From Geomonas oryzae (GTDB taxonomy: Bacteria; Desulfobacterota; Desulfuromonadia; Geobacterales; Geobacteraceae): DNA of 64,000 nt. Positions 34,002 through 44,157 of this stretch are shown here, piece by piece. The first letter of the stretch is position 1; each line of letters begins with the position of its first letter. The stretch spans positions 266,944-330,943 of the forward strand of contig NZ_RAHW01000007.1 in NCBI RefSeq assembly GCF_004117875.1, written 5' to 3'. A program made the translations under genes and the position numbers. The notes under the pieces are model-generated. The model saw only the letters and a program-made list of their open reading frames with translations, searched no databases and was not told the origin of the DNA.

Positions 34002-34870
34002 GAACCGAGGCACCCCGTAACGCGCCGCTTCCCCTGACGGGGGGGGGAGCGGCGCTTCACCCGGGGCAGTTCGAGTTCACCGCTGACGACTTCGCGCGCA
34101 TCCGGGCCTTCATCTACCGCTACGCGGGGATCGCCCTTGCCCCGGGGAAGATGGACATGGTCTACAGCCGCCTCGCGCGACGGCTGCGGGCGCGCGGCGT
34201 CGCCACATTCTCCGACTACATCTCGATCGTGGAGGGGGGCGAGCCTGAGGAGGTGGAGGCCTTCATCAACGCCCTCACCACCAACATGACCTCCTTCTTC
34301 CGGGAGCCGCATCACTTCAGGACCCTGGCCGAGCGTTTGGCGCAACGCCCGGCGGGGCGTGCGGTCACCATCTGGAGTTGCGCATCGTCCAGCGGCGAGG
34401 AGCCCTACTCGATAGCCATGACCGCTCTCGACGCCCTCGGCGGGAAAAACCAGGCGAGCATCCTCGCCACCGACATCGACACCAACGTGCTCGCACGGGG
34501 GCGCGAGGGGATCTACCCGGTCGACCAGCTGGACAAGGTGTCAGAGGCGTACCGCAGACGTTTCTTCCTGCGCGGCGACGGGAAAAACGAGGGGTTCGTC
34601 CGGGTGAAGGAGGAGCTGCGCCGCATGGTCTCCTTCAAGCGGCTGAACCTCCTAGACCATGAGTGGCCCATGCGCGGCAGGTTCGACTTCATCTTCTGCC
34701 GCAACGTGATGATCTACTTCGACAGGAACACCCAGCAGGCGATCCTGGAGCGGATCGCCCGGGTGCTGCAACCCGACGGGCTCCTCTTCGTGGGGCACTC
34801 GGAAAGCCTGCATCACGCCCAGGACCTCTTCAGGATCTGCGGCAACACGACCTATGCATTGAGGAGCTGA
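33998..34870 (+). CDS. cheR: chemotaxis methyltransferase CheR, unusual start
   Basis: The CheR N-domain begins in frame at about 34073 ([20 protein letters not shown]), but no ATG, GTG or TTG occurs in frame between the upstream stop (33983) and the ATG at 34151. Starting there would cut off about 26 conserved residues. I propose the CTG at 33998, which overlaps the receptor stop codon (CTGA) with AAGGAG just before it. The frame crosses a run of nine G (34039-34047). The methyltransferase domain is intact ([28 protein letters not shown]). CheR methylates receptor Glu residues. Confidence 0.85.
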   Translation: MRTEAPRNAPLPLTGGGAALHPGQFEFTADDFARIRAFIYRYAGIALAPGKMDMVYSRLARRLRARGVATFSDYISIVEGGEPEEVEAFINALTTNMTSFFREPHHFRTLAERLAQRPAGRAVTIWSCASSSGEEPYSIAMTALDALGGKNQASILATDIDTNVLARGREGIYPVDQLDKVSEAYRRRFFLRGDGKNEGFVRVKEELRRMVSFKRLNLLDHEWPMRGRFDFIFCRNVMIYFDRNTQQAILERIARVLQPDGLLFVGHSESLHHAQDLFRICGNTTYALRS

Positions 34871-34872
34871 CG

Positions 34873-35436
34873 GTGGCGAAAAGGGGGAAACAGCAGGAGC
34901 CGGCGCGCTACTTCGACCAGGAGTTCGCAACCGAGGCGGTGAAGATCGTGGCGGGCGAGTTCTTTGCCACCTCCGAGGAACTCGCCATCACCACGCTTCT
35001 TGGTTCCTGCGTGGCCGTCTGTCTCTACGACATCGAGCGCGGCGTTGGCGGCATGAACCACTTCATGCTCCCGGATCTGCAAAAAGGAGGCGACGCCACC
35101 CCCTGCGCCGGCCTCTGCAACACGGAGTCGCGCAGTTGCGCCCGCTACGGCAGTTGCGCGATGAGGCGCCTCATGGCGCAGTTGGAGCTTCTGGGCGCGG
35201 ACCGCAGGCGCCTGGCGGCGAAGGTTTTCGGTGCGGGGCGCGTCATGGCGACCGCCGCCGATATCGGCGGAAGCAATGCGGCCTTCGCCATCGACTACTT
35301 GAAAAGACAGGGGATCCCCATCGTCGCCTCGGACCTTGGGGAGTGCTGCCCCAGAAAGGTGATCTTCTTCCCAAAAACCGGTCGCGCCCTCGTGAAAAGG
35401 ATGCGCAACCCGCAGGAACAAACGCGATGCCCATAA
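34873..35436 (+). CDS. cheD: chemoreceptor glutamine deamidase CheD
   Basis: Length is 187 aa. The start is GTG at 34873 after GAGGAGCTGAC, two bases past the cheR stop. The catalytic region has the family motif [13 protein letters not shown] (Cys nucleophile) and [11 protein letters not shown] (His). A Cys-rich insert ([20 protein letters not shown]) in the middle is longer than in classical CheD. It deamidates receptor Gln side chains. It overlaps cheB by 10 bases. Confidence 0.93.
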   Translation: MAKRGKQQEPARYFDQEFATEAVKIVAGEFFATSEELAITTLLGSCVAVCLYDIERGVGGMNHFMLPDLQKGGDATPCAGLCNTESRSCARYGSCAMRRLMAQLELLGADRRRLAAKVFGAGRVMATAADIGGSNAAFAIDYLKRQGIPIVASDLGECCPRKVIFFPKTGRALVKRMRNPQEQTRCP

Positions 35437-36512
35437 AGGTGATCATAGTAGACGACTCCGCGCTGATCCGGTCGCTTCTGACCGAGATCATCGACGCCGA
35501 ACCCGACCTCAAGGTGGTGGGGACGGCGCCGGACCCGCTCGCGGCGCGGCAGAAGATAAAGGAACTGAACCCGGACGTCATCACCCTGGACGTCGAGATG
35601 CCCAAGATGGACGGGCTGGTCTTTCTCGAGAAGCTGATGCGGCTGCGCCCCATGCCGGTGGTGATGGTCTCCTCGCTTACCGAGAAGAGTTCGACGGTGA
35701 CGCTGCGGGCGCTGGAGCTTGGCGCCTTCGATTTCGTCACCAAGCCGAAGATCGACATCCGCAGCGGGCTCATGGAGTACGCGCAGGAACTCACCGAAAA
35801 GATCCGCTGCGCCCACCTCTCCTTCCGCAACCGGGGTGCTGCGCGGAGCGTGCCGCAGGTCGAGCGAAAGCTCACCGCCGACGCGGTGCTCCCAAGCGCC
35901 CGTCAGCACTTTTCCACGACTGAAAAGGTGATCGCCGTCGGCTCCTCCACCGGGGGGACCGAAGCGCTCAAGGCCTTCCTGACCCAGCTCCCGCCGGACT
36001 GCCCGGGGATCCTCATCACGCAGCACATGCCTGAGACCTTCACGCGCACCTTCGCGGCACGGCTGAACGGCCTTTGCGCGCTGGCGGTGAAGGAAGCGGA
36101 GCACGGCGAGCGTGTGCTGCCGGGGCACGCCTACATAGCGCCCGGCAACCGGCACATGATGCTCGCCAGAAGCGGCGCCAACTACACCATCGCCCTGGAC
36201 GACGGTCCCCCGGTGTCGCGGCACCGCCCCTCGGTGGACGTCCTTTTCCGCTCCACGGCCAACTGCGCCGCCGCCAACGGCCTCGGCATCATCATGACCG
36301 GCATGGGGGACGACGGCGCCGCCGGGATGCTCGAGATGCACCAGGCGGGGGCGAGGACCTTCGCCCAGGACGAGGAGAGCTGCGTCGTATTCGGCATGCC
36401 CCGTGAGGCAATCGCCCGAGGCGGCGTGGACGAGGTGGTCCCCCTGTCCGAGATGGCGCATCGCCTCCTTGGCTGGCTCGCTTCGCACGGCAAGCGCAGC
36501 TTCAGGGTTTGA
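35427..36512 (+). CDS. cheB: chemotaxis methylesterase CheB
   Basis: Length is 361 aa, ATG at 35427. The receiver domain (about 1-120) has the acidic pair in VDDS, phospho-Asp in [11 protein letters not shown] and Lys in TKPK. The methylesterase domain (about 165-355) has the Ser-His-Asp triad in GSSTGG, TQHMP and MGDDGAAG. It removes methyl groups from receptors when phosphorylated by CheA. A second, receiver-less esterase lies at 41111-41674. Confidence 0.96.
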   Translation: MPIKVIIVDDSALIRSLLTEIIDAEPDLKVVGTAPDPLAARQKIKELNPDVITLDVEMPKMDGLVFLEKLMRLRPMPVVMVSSLTEKSSTVTLRALELGAFDFVTKPKIDIRSGLMEYAQELTEKIRCAHLSFRNRGAARSVPQVERKLTADAVLPSARQHFSTTEKVIAVGSSTGGTEALKAFLTQLPPDCPGILITQHMPETFTRTFAARLNGLCALAVKEAEHGERVLPGHAYIAPGNRHMMLARSGANYTIALDDGPPVSRHRPSVDVLFRSTANCAAANGLGIIMTGMGDDGAAGMLEMHQAGARTFAQDEESCVVFGMPREAIARGGVDEVVPLSEMAHRLLGWLASHGKRSFRV

Positions 36513-36590
36513 GCCATTTTCGGCGACCACAACAAGCAGACTGACAACGCGGGGTCTGAACGCCTTTTGCCGTAACCGGAGAAAAGAAAT

Positions 36591-38357
36591 TTGAACCATC
36601 TCAAGATGGCAACCGAAAAGGTCCCCATACTCCTGCTGATTACGGCGGTCGCCATCGCCTTCGTCATGATGGTAGCGAACCGTCTCGTGCTGGAGCAGAT
36701 CCGCGAGGAGGCGGTGCGCCAGGCGACCCGGCAGCAGGAGAGCAGCATGGCGGCCTTCTGGGAGCAGGCCAGCCGCCGCGGCAACCTTTTCCACATCGAG
36801 GACGGCAGGATGATCCTCGGCGACTATTACGTGCTTAACGGCAGCAACGAGATCCCGGACCGGATCTTCCACATCACCGGCAGCCGCGCGACCATCTTCA
36901 TGGGCGACACCCGGATCGCCACCAACGTGATGAAGGCGGACGGAACCCGGGCGATCGGGACGAAACTCACCGGCCCGGCGTACGATACCGTCTTCCGGCA
37001 GGGGATGCGCTACCGCGGCAGCGCGGACATCCTCGGCATCCCCTACTTCACCGCATACGACCCGGTCCGGGACGCAAGCGGCAAGGTGATCGGCGCCCTC
37101 TTCGTCGGCGTGAAGCAAAGCGAGTACCTCGCGCGCTACAAGGGGATCGCCCTGAAGATCACCGCGATAAACGGCACCCTCGCCGCGATCTTCGTGCTCT
37201 TCGCCGTTCTTTTGATCCTCAATCGCAGGCAGTCGGAGCGGGAGATAAGGACGCAGCTGCTTTTCCAGCAGCACCTGCTCGATACCATCCCCAGTCCGAT
37301 CTTCTCCAAGGACGCCCTGGGGCGCTACACCCTGTGCAACAAGGCCTTCCAGTCCTACGTGGGGCTTACCCGCGAGGAGCTGATCGGCAAATCGGTCTTC
37401 GAGCTCTGGCCGGAAGAACTGGCGCAGCGCTACTACGACATGGACCGGGAAATCATGGAGGCGACCGGAACGCAGATCTACGAATCGCAGGTGTGCTACG
37501 CCGACGGCTCGCTGCGCGACGTCATGTTCCACAAGGCCTCCTTCCGTGACGAGCACGGCACCCCCGGCGGCCTGGTGGGGGTGATCCTCGACATCACCGA
37601 GAGAAAGGCGGCCGAAAAGGAGCGCAGCCTGATGGAGGCCCAAAGGCACCGCTCGCGCATGATGGAGTCGCTCATGATCCAGCTGAACCACGACCTGAAC
37701 ACGCCGCTCACCCCTCTTTTCGCCCTGCTGCCGATGATAAGGCGGAAGGTGGAGGACGCGGGCGTGGACCGGATGCTGGAGATCTGCCAGCAGTGCGTGA
37801 ACCAGATCCAGGGTTTGGCGGGAAAGTCCTTCGACCTGGTGCGCATCTCCTCGGAGCGCCCGAGGCTCCTTCCGGTGAACCTCGCCGTCGCGGCGGACAG
37901 CGCGATGGGCGACGTCGCCGAGGCCCTTGCCGAGCGCGGCGTGATCTGCTGCAACGCCATCGACCCGGAACTCAAGGTGCTGGGATCGGCTGAACAGCTC
38001 ACCCTCCTCTTCAAGAACCTGTTGAGCAACGCGGCACGTTACGCGGCGCAAAACGGCAAGGTGGTGCTCTCCGCCACCGGCTGGGAGGACGAGGTCGTGG
38101 TATCGGTGCGGGATGACGGCGTGGGGCTCGACCGGGAACACCTGAACCTCATCTTCGACGAGTTCTACAAGGCGGACAGCGCGCGCCACGACCTAACCAC
38201 GCAGGGGCTCGGGCTCGCCATCTGCAAGAGGATCGTCACCAACCACGACGGCAGGATCTGGGCGGAGAGCCCAGGTCCCGGCCTTGGCACCACCATTTTC
38301 TTCACCCTCAAGGGGGACGGTTCCGGAGACGCGTTTCCGGCACTGTACGACATATGA
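36591..38357 (+). CDS. Cache/PAS sensor histidine kinase
   Basis: Length is 588 aa. The start is TTG at 36591 with GGAG 10 bases upstream; ATG at 36606 has no such site. TM1 is about 11-33, then an extracytoplasmic Cache domain (about 60-180), TM2 (about 186-208), PAS (about 222-340 with ITERK) and a histidine kinase core. The phospho-His lies in LNHDLNTPLTPL, a less usual H-box. The HATPase has N-box LLSNAARYA, DDGVGL and GLGLAICKR. The last bases overlap the next gene (ATGA). Confidence 0.92.
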   Translation: MNHLKMATEKVPILLLITAVAIAFVMMVANRLVLEQIREEAVRQATRQQESSMAAFWEQASRRGNLFHIEDGRMILGDYYVLNGSNEIPDRIFHITGSRATIFMGDTRIATNVMKADGTRAIGTKLTGPAYDTVFRQGMRYRGSADILGIPYFTAYDPVRDASGKVIGALFVGVKQSEYLARYKGIALKITAINGTLAAIFVLFAVLLILNRRQSEREIRTQLLFQQHLLDTIPSPIFSKDALGRYTLCNKAFQSYVGLTREELIGKSVFELWPEELAQRYYDMDREIMEATGTQIYESQVCYADGSLRDVMFHKASFRDEHGTPGGLVGVILDITERKAAEKERSLMEAQRHRSRMMESLMIQLNHDLNTPLTPLFALLPMIRRKVEDAGVDRMLEICQQCVNQIQGLAGKSFDLVRISSERPRLLPVNLAVAADSAMGDVAEALAERGVICCNAIDPELKVLGSAEQLTLLFKNLLSNAARYAAQNGKVVLSATGWEDEVVVSVRDDGVGLDREHLNLIFDEFYKADSARHDLTTQGLGLAICKRIVTNHDGRIWAESPGPGLGTTIFFTLKGDGSGDAFPALYDI

Positions 38358-40726
38358 AATATCTTTCCGTTGATCAACTGAAACTCCGCATCGGCATCAC
38401 CGTCGCCGTCGTGACCTGCGCGGCGCTCGGCATCCTCACCCTCGGGCTCTTTCATATCGGCCGCACCGGAGGGTGGACCTCGCTGTTGCAGTCGGTGCTC
38501 ATCCTGCTTTTGTGCATGGCCCTCGCGGTGCTCGCCCGGCTGCTGTTCGCCCACCTGGAGCACTTCGAGGAGACCCGGCGCATCATCGAGGAGCAGCGGA
38601 CGGAACTCGCCCTGAAGGCGGCCCAGATCGACGCGGCCAACGACAGCATCGTGCAGACCGACGAGGAGGGGCGCCTGATCCACTTCAACCAGGCGTTCAG
38701 CCGCATGACAGGCTACTCGCCCGAGGAACTGGCCGGGCTTAAACTGCACCAGATCGAGCCCCCCGAATGCGCGGCGCAGATAGAGCCGACCATCCGTCTC
38801 ATCACCGAGTGCGGCGAAGCCGCCTTCGAGAGCGCCTACCGGGCCAAGGACGGCCGGGTGATCCCGGTCGAGGTGCGGGCGCGGACCATGGAGAGCCGGG
38901 GAGCCCTGCTCATCCTGAACATCGCCCGCGACATCACCCAGAGAAAACGGGCCGAGATAAGGGAGCAAAGCCGCCTGAAAACGCTGGAGCGGGTCGCCTC
39001 GGACGCACCCCTCGAGGAACTCCTCACCTCGGTGGTCAGCTTCGTCGAAGAGTCCATCCCCGGATCGCTCTGCTCCATCCTCCTCATCGACAACTCCGGG
39101 ACCAAGCTGCACCACGGCGCGGCCCCCTCCTTCCCCAGCGCCTTCAACGAGGCGATGGACGGGCTGCAGATCATCAAGGGGAACGGCTCCTGCGGCACGG
39201 CCGCCTTTCTGCGGCAGCGCGTGGTGATCGAGGACCTGGACGAGCACCCGTGGTGGCGCGATTTCCCCGCCGCGCGCGATGCCGGGCTCAGGTCGTGCTG
39301 GTCCGACCCGGTCTTCGCCGCCAACGGCACCCTGCTCGGCACCATCGCCGTGTACCGGAGAGAGCCGCTCCCACCGAGCGAGGACGACCTCCAGCTCCTG
39401 GAATCGGCGGCTCACCTCGCCGGGATCGCCATCAGCCGCGTGCGGGCCGATGAAGGTCGCCACGTCCTGGAGGAGCAGTTGCGCCAGAGCCAGAAGATCG
39501 AGGCGGTCGGACAGCTGGCGGCCGGCGTGGCCCACGACTTCAACAACCTCTTGACGCCGATCATAGTCTACGGCGACATGCTGCTGCGCATGTCCACGGA
39601 GGGGTCGCCTCAGGCCCGCATGGTGCAGTCGATGAGTGCCGCAGCGCATAAAGCTAGCGAACTCACTCAGAAACTGCTATCTTTCGGGCGCAAGCAGGCG
39701 CTGCACATGACGCTCCTCGACCTGAACGAGGTGATCACCTCCTTCAGGGAGATCATGCGCGCCACCATAAGGGACGACATCGTCATCGACCTCATCCTCT
39801 CCCCCGGCGCCGCCAAGGTGCAGGCGGACCGCGGCCAACTCGAACAGGTGCTTTTGAACCTCATCCTGAACGCGCAGGACGCGATAGAGGGGAGGGGCTC
39901 CATCTGCCTCGAGACGGGGCACCTGATCCTCGATGACGAGTTCCACCGGCAGCATCCGGTTGCGAAGCCCGGGCACTACATCCTGCTCGCCTGCAGCGAC
40001 GACGGCTGCGGCATGAGCGAAGAGATATTGAGGCGGGTCTACGAGCCCTTCTTCTCCACGAAGGAAACCGGCCGCGGCACCGGCCTCGGGCTCGCCACCG
40101 TCTACGGCATCGTCAAGCACCACGGCGGCTGCATCGAGGTGAAGAGCGCCCCCGGGGAAGGGACGAGGTTCGCGATCTACCTCCCGGCCAGCGCAAGCCT
40201 CGAGGAACCGATCCTCACCCCGCCGCTTAGAACGCAGCTGCAGCAGGACGGGAGCGCGGAAAAGGTGATCCTTCTCGTCGTGGACAACCGGATGATCCGC
40301 GAGGCGACCGCCGATCTGCTCGACTCCTTCGGCTACCGCGTCCTCGCCGCAGACTCGCCGGCACGCGCCTTGGAGCTTGCCGCGGTCACGACCTCCGACA
40401 TCGACCTGCTGGCGACCGATGTCATCATGCCGGAGATGACCGGTCCCGAGCTGTACCAGAAGCTGCAGGAGCAGTACCCTGACCTGCCGGTACTCTACAT
40501 CTCGGGCTACACCAACAGCCCCCTCCAGGAAGAGCAGGAGAGCCGGCAGGCGATCTTCCTGGCGAAACCCTTCACCCTGGAACAGTTCATGGCGAGGATC
40601 ACCGAGATGCTGTTCCAGATGGCCCCTGCAGTTGCCGAGCCTCCTCCCCTGGATCACAGGGAGATGGCACGACTCATTGGAGAACAGAGGGGCTACCCCC
40701 CCCACAGGAAGGAACCCGCGCCATGA
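38354..40726 (+). CDS. hybrid PAS/GAF sensor kinase with C-terminal receiver
   Basis: Length is 790 aa. Two membrane helices (about 11-30 and 40-65) lead into PAS (about 90-200), then GAF (about 218-365), HisKA with [12 protein letters not shown], HATPase ([24 protein letters not shown]) and a receiver domain (about 640-755). The receiver has phospho-Asp in ATDVIMPEM and Lys in LAKPF, but the acidic pair reads VVDN instead of DD/ED, so phosphotransfer may be altered. ATGA overlap with the upstream kinase implies joint expression. Confidence 0.92.
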   Translation: MKYLSVDQLKLRIGITVAVVTCAALGILTLGLFHIGRTGGWTSLLQSVLILLLCMALAVLARLLFAHLEHFEETRRIIEEQRTELALKAAQIDAANDSIVQTDEEGRLIHFNQAFSRMTGYSPEELAGLKLHQIEPPECAAQIEPTIRLITECGEAAFESAYRAKDGRVIPVEVRARTMESRGALLILNIARDITQRKRAEIREQSRLKTLERVASDAPLEELLTSVVSFVEESIPGSLCSILLIDNSGTKLHHGAAPSFPSAFNEAMDGLQIIKGNGSCGTAAFLRQRVVIEDLDEHPWWRDFPAARDAGLRSCWSDPVFAANGTLLGTIAVYRREPLPPSEDDLQLLESAAHLAGIAISRVRADEGRHVLEEQLRQSQKIEAVGQLAAGVAHDFNNLLTPIIVYGDMLLRMSTEGSPQARMVQSMSAAAHKASELTQKLLSFGRKQALHMTLLDLNEVITSFREIMRATIRDDIVIDLILSPGAAKVQADRGQLEQVLLNLILNAQDAIEGRGSICLETGHLILDDEFHRQHPVAKPGHYILLACSDDGCGMSEEILRRVYEPFFSTKETGRGTGLGLATVYGIVKHHGGCIEVKSAPGEGTRFAIYLPASASLEEPILTPPLRTQLQQDGSAEKVILLVVDNRMIREATADLLDSFGYRVLAADSPARALELAAVTTSDIDLLATDVIMPEMTGPELYQKLQEQYPDLPVLYISGYTNSPLQEEQESRQAIFLAKPFTLEQFMARITEMLFQMAPAVAEPPPLDHREMARLIGEQRGYPPHRKEPAP

Positions 40727-41121
40727 ACAAAAAGATAATGATCGTAGACGACAACGAGTACGTAAGGGCATCGGTGGACATCATCTGCGAGTCCGGACGG
40801 CTCGAGCTGACCAGCGCCGCCAGCGGCATGGAATGCCTGGAGCACCTGGAGCAGGGGTTCAGGGGGGTGATCCTCATGGACATCATGATGCCGGAGATGG
40901 ACGGCTGGGACACCATAAGGGAGATGGTGGGTCGGGGGCTTTACGAGGGGAACATCGTGGTGATGCTGACCGGCATGGGAGAGCCCGACTCGAAGATGGA
41001 CGGGCTCCAGGAGTACGTGTCCGACTACATGACCAAGCCCTTCAACCCGGACGAACTGCTCGATTCCCTGGAGTACTACCTTACGCTTTTAAACACGCCG
41101 GTAGACGACCATGAGCGCTAG
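40723..41121 (+). CDS. single-domain response regulator (CheY-like)
   Basis: Length is 132 aa, ATGA overlap with the hybrid kinase. It is a complete receiver: MIVDDNEYVR (Asp pair), LMDIMMPEMDG (phospho-Asp), Thr in LTGMGE and Lys in MTKPF. No output domain is present, so it acts by protein contact, either on the motor or as a phosphate shuttle between the two kinases. It overlaps the next gene by 11 bases. Confidence 0.93.
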   Translation: MNKKIMIVDDNEYVRASVDIICESGRLELTSAASGMECLEHLEQGFRGVILMDIMMPEMDGWDTIREMVGRGLYEGNIVVMLTGMGEPDSKMDGLQEYVSDYMTKPFNPDELLDSLEYYLTLLNTPVDDHER

Positions 41122-41674
41122 GAACCTCGTCGTCATCGGGGTCTCCACCGGAGGCCCGCTTACCCTGAAGGCGCTCTTCAAGGAGATTCCCCCGCTGGAC
41201 GCCGCCTTTCTCATCGTGCTGCACATCACGCCGCAGATGGATTACCGGATCGCCCAGGGGCTTGCCACCGCGGCAACGATGCCGGTGACCCTCGCCGAGG
41301 ACGGGGAGTACCTGAAACACGGGCACATCTACATGGCCCCCGGGGGCTTTCACCTGAAGCTCGAGGGGAACCACCGGGTCGTTTTGTACGAGGGGGCGCG
41401 GGTGAACTACGTGCAGCCGGCGGCCGACGTGGCGATGCTTTCCGTCTCCCGACCGCTCAAGGGAAAACTGGTCGGCATCGTGCTGACCGGGATGGGGCGC
41501 GACGGCGCCGACGGGATCAAGCACATCCATGATATCGGCGGGGTCACCATCGCCCAGGATCAGCATTCCTCGACCATCTACGGCATGCCGAAGGCAGCGG
41601 CGCTCACCGGGGCGGTCGACTACGTGCTCCCTCCGAAGAAGATCGCGGCGAAACTGATCGAGCTCCTCACCTAG
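41111..41674 (+). CDS. receiver-less CheB-type methylesterase
   Basis: Length is 187 aa, ATG inside the end of the response regulator gene. Only the esterase domain is present, with the triad in GVSTGG (Ser), VLHITP (His) and TGMGRDGADG (Asp). Compared with the CheB at 35427 it has lost the receiver domain, so its activity would be constitutive or controlled by the separate CheY-like protein just upstream. It shares a CTAG palindrome as stop with the convergent LysR gene. Confidence 0.92.
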   Translation: MSARNLVVIGVSTGGPLTLKALFKEIPPLDAAFLIVLHITPQMDYRIAQGLATAATMPVTLAEDGEYLKHGHIYMAPGGFHLKLEGNHRVVLYEGARVNYVQPAADVAMLSVSRPLKGKLVGIVLTGMGRDGADGIKHIHDIGGVTIAQDQHSSTIYGMPKAAALTGAVDYVLPPKKIAAKLIELLT

Positions 41675-42582
41675 CCCCGAGGTTCCCCCGCCGAGCGCTC
41701 CCCCGGTGCGTGCTTCAGTAGAAAATCGACGAAAGCGCGATTGGCAAGGGAGAGGTAGGTGTCCTTCTTCCAGGCGATGAGCAGGTCGAGGGACAGAGGG
41801 GGATCGAAGGGGACCGCGGCCAGGTCCTCGTCTCCCGCCACCACCATCTTGAGGAAGATGGATATCCCGGTACCGTTTCTAACCAGCGATTTAACCAGCG
41901 AAAAGAGGTTCGTCTCGAAGACGATGTCCGGCGTACTGCCGCTCTCCTTGATCGCCTCCAGAAAGAACTCCCTGATGTAGTACCCCTCTTTGTAGAAGAC
42001 CAGCGGCTCCCGGATGAACTCGGCAAGCGTCACCGAGGCGCGTCCGGCGAAGGGATGGTCAAGCGGCACGCAGACGACGATCTCCTCGCGCAGGAAGCGG
42101 CGCACCTCCAGGGCCTCCGGAAAAGCGGCGCTTCCCCCTCCCGCCACCACCCCCATGTCGAGTTCCCCCTGGCCGATCATCTTCTGGATCCGCCCCGAGC
42201 CTTCGCCGAGCACGGAGATGCTGAGCTGCGGGTAGGCCCTCTTGAAGTCCCTTATGATGTCCGGGAAGAAGTAGGCGCTGATCATCGGCGTGATCCCGAT
42301 CCTCACCTCTCCGCGGCTTAGCCCCTTCAGCTCGGCCATCTCCAGCTCCGCCCCATGCAGGTCGTCTAGGATGCGCCGTGCGTGCGGCAAGAAGATCTCT
42401 CCCTCCGCGGTAAGAGAAACCCGCTTGTCCTGCCGGTTGAAAAGCATGAGGTCGAGTTCCTCCTCGAGCTTCTTCACCGCCATGCTGATCGCGGGCTGCG
42501 CGATGCGCAGCGACTCCGCCGCCTTGGTGAAATTTTTAAGCCGCGCCACTTCGAGGAAATATTTGAGCTGCCGTACTTCCAT
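41671..42582 (-). CDS. LysR family transcription regulator
   Basis: Length is 303 aa from the ATG at 42582 with GGAGAAGAAACC before it; the upstream extension runs through a repeat element and is not real. The N-terminal winged helix-turn-helix reads MEVRQLKYFLEVARLKNFTK then AAESLRIAQPAISMAVKKLE, followed by a periplasmic-binding-protein-like sensing domain (about 90-290). It is divergent from an MFS transporter with a palindromic operator between them, the classic arrangement of a LysR protein controlling an efflux gene. The inducer is unknown. Confidence 0.92.
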   Translation of the reverse strand: MEVRQLKYFLEVARLKNFTKAAESLRIAQPAISMAVKKLEEELDLMLFNRQDKRVSLTAEGEIFLPHARRILDDLHGAELEMAELKGLSRGEVRIGITPMISAYFFPDIIRDFKRAYPQLSISVLGEGSGRIQKMIGQGELDMGVVAGGGSAAFPEALEVRRFLREEIVVCVPLDHPFAGRASVTLAEFIREPLVFYKEGYYIREFFLEAIKESGSTPDIVFETNLFSLVKSLVRNGTGISIFLKMVVAGDEDLAAVPFDPPLSLDLLIAWKKDTYLSLANRAFVDFLLKHAPGERSAGEPRG

Positions 42583-42620
42583 GGTTTCTTCTCCGCGATA
42601 AAGATGCCGTCCCCGGAAAT

Positions 42621-42711
42621 CTCCTCCCCCCGGGAGGGGGGAGGTCGGGAGGGGGGAGCTTCTGCCTGCACGAAACGCTCCGCGCCCCCTCCCCTGCCCT
42701 CCCCCTCCAGG
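42621..42711. repeat. dispersed palindromic repeat, family A copy 2
   Basis: Second copy of the element at 1182-1262, sharing CTCCTCCCCC, GGAGGGGGGAGGTCGGGAGG and the right arm CCCCCTCCC..TGCCCTCCCCCTCC with a different 25-base middle. It lies in the leader of the LysR gene. Confidence 0.6.
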
Positions 42712-42780
42712 CCTTCGCCCACCGTAGGGCTTCGGTCCGCAGGCAGGGGAGGGAGCCACAATCATACCGAATTGTTATTA

Positions 42781-42814
42781 ATACGATAAGCATTATATAT
42801 TTTGCTTATGGTAT
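42781..42814. promoter_or_regulatory. palindromic operator between LysR and MFS genes
   Basis: Two 12-base arms (42781-42792 and 42803-42814) are inverted copies with one mismatch, separated by 10 bases. The inner arms are a perfect ATAAGCA/TGCTTAT. This A/T-rich dyad of the T-N11-A kind fits a LysR-type binding site and lies about 50 bases ahead of the transporter start. Confidence 0.65.
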
Positions 42815-42864
42815 GGCAAGCGCTATAGTGGACTCCGTCACAGGCAGTAAGCGGGGAGAGAGCA

Positions 42865-44097
42865 ATGGGATCGATAACGAGCGGCACCAAGAGATACCGG
42901 CAGATCAACTGGGCGTTTTTCTGCGCCGGGTTCGTAACCTTCATCACCCTTTACGACGTGCAGCCGCTGTTGCCGGTCTTCACCCGTGAATTCGGCGTGA
43001 GTGCCGCCTTCGCGAGCCTCCCCCTATCGGTAACCACCTGCGCCCTCGCCGTCTCCATGCTCTTTGCCGGTACCATCTCCGAAACGCTCGGCCGCAAGGC
43101 CGTCATGGTCGCCTCACTCGTTACGACCTCGATACTCGCGCTGATCACCTCCCAGACGGCGAACCTCGAGCAACTGGTCGTCGTCAGGTTCCTGCAGGGT
43201 ATCGCTCTCGCCGGGCTTCCGGCGGTGGCCATGGCGTATTTGAGTGAAGAGATCGCCCCCGGCTCGCTCACCTCGGCGATCGGTCTGTACATAAGCGGCA
43301 ATGCAATCGGCGGCATGACCGGAAGGATTTTCACCGCGGTGATGTCCGAAGAGACCAGTTGGAGGGTTGCCCTCGAGGTGATCGGCGTGGTCTGCCTCGT
43401 CTTGAGCCTTTACTTCGCCAAGACCCTTCCCCCATCCGAAAACCTGAAGAAGCGCCCGTTCGCGGTGCGCTACCTGTTCAGCTCGCTGCTGCGCCAGCTG
43501 AAGGACCCGGGACTGCTCTGCCTGTACGGCATCTCCTTCCTGATCATGGGGAGCTTCGTAACCCTGTACAACTACATCACCTTCCGGCTTTTAGGCGCCC
43601 CCTACCACCTTTCCGCGTGGCTCGTTTCCCTGATCTTCCTGGTCTACATGCTAGGTTCCTTCAGCTCCTCCATGATCGGCGGACAGGTCGAGCGTTTCGG
43701 TCGCGGGAGGATGCTCTTTCTCACCATCGGCACCATGGTTTTCGGGGCCGCCGTCACCACGAGCCGCGACGTAGGCAGCATCGTCACCGGCATCGCCATC
43801 TTCACCTGCGGCTTTTTCGGCGCCCACACCATCGCCTCCAGCTGGGTAGGAAGCCGCGCCAAGACCGCCCGAGCCCAGGCCGCTTCACTCTACCTCTTCT
43901 TCTACTATCTCGGTTCAAGCATCTCCGGCACCGTCGGCGGAGTCTTCTGGGTATCCCACGGCTGGAGTGGCGTGGCGCTGCTCATCCTCGGCCTTTTATT
44001 GCTGGCGCTCGCCCTTTTGAAGGTCCTCACCAGTTGTGCCGCGGCCGACTGCCCAGCCCGCAACGCCGTCGCGAGCCTCGACGCCATGCGCAGTTGA
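42865..44097 (+). CDS. MFS transporter (YnfM-like efflux)
   Basis: Length is 410 aa, ATG after GGGGAGAGAGC. It has twelve hydrophobic segments with a central charged loop (about 185-205). The MFS motif A is seen in loop 2 (GTISETLGRKAVM). The arrangement with YDVQPLLPVF at the start of TM1/2 matches the YnfM/inner-membrane transport protein subfamily. It probably exports a small compound that also acts on the LysR regulator. The substrate is unknown. Confidence 0.9.
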   Translation: MGSITSGTKRYRQINWAFFCAGFVTFITLYDVQPLLPVFTREFGVSAAFASLPLSVTTCALAVSMLFAGTISETLGRKAVMVASLVTTSILALITSQTANLEQLVVVRFLQGIALAGLPAVAMAYLSEEIAPGSLTSAIGLYISGNAIGGMTGRIFTAVMSEETSWRVALEVIGVVCLVLSLYFAKTLPPSENLKKRPFAVRYLFSSLLRQLKDPGLLCLYGISFLIMGSFVTLYNYITFRLLGAPYHLSAWLVSLIFLVYMLGSFSSSMIGGQVERFGRGRMLFLTIGTMVFGAAVTTSRDVGSIVTGIAIFTCGFFGAHTIASSWVGSRAKTARAQAASLYLFFYYLGSSISGTVGGVFWVSHGWSGVALLILGLLLLALALLKVLTSCAAADCPARNAVASLDAMRS

Positions 44098-44157
44098 TCG
44101 CTCAAGTTCCGGACCGGCCTGCCGATAGGTCTCATCAAAAGGACCGAGGAGCGAGCC

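Noticed and set aside
32133..34013. 626-codon open frame antisense to the receptor gene
   Set aside because: Shadow frame with no domain; the receptor is certain.
33998..34060. Frameshift in the G9 run as explanation for the missing cheR start
   Set aside because: Both alternative frames upstream of the run also lack a start codon and reach stops, so a shift would not restore an ordinary start.
35295..38189. 964-codon open frame on the minus strand across cheB and the Cache kinase
   Set aside because: Antisense shadow of two well-supported genes; GC-rich codon bias keeps this frame open. No recognised domain.
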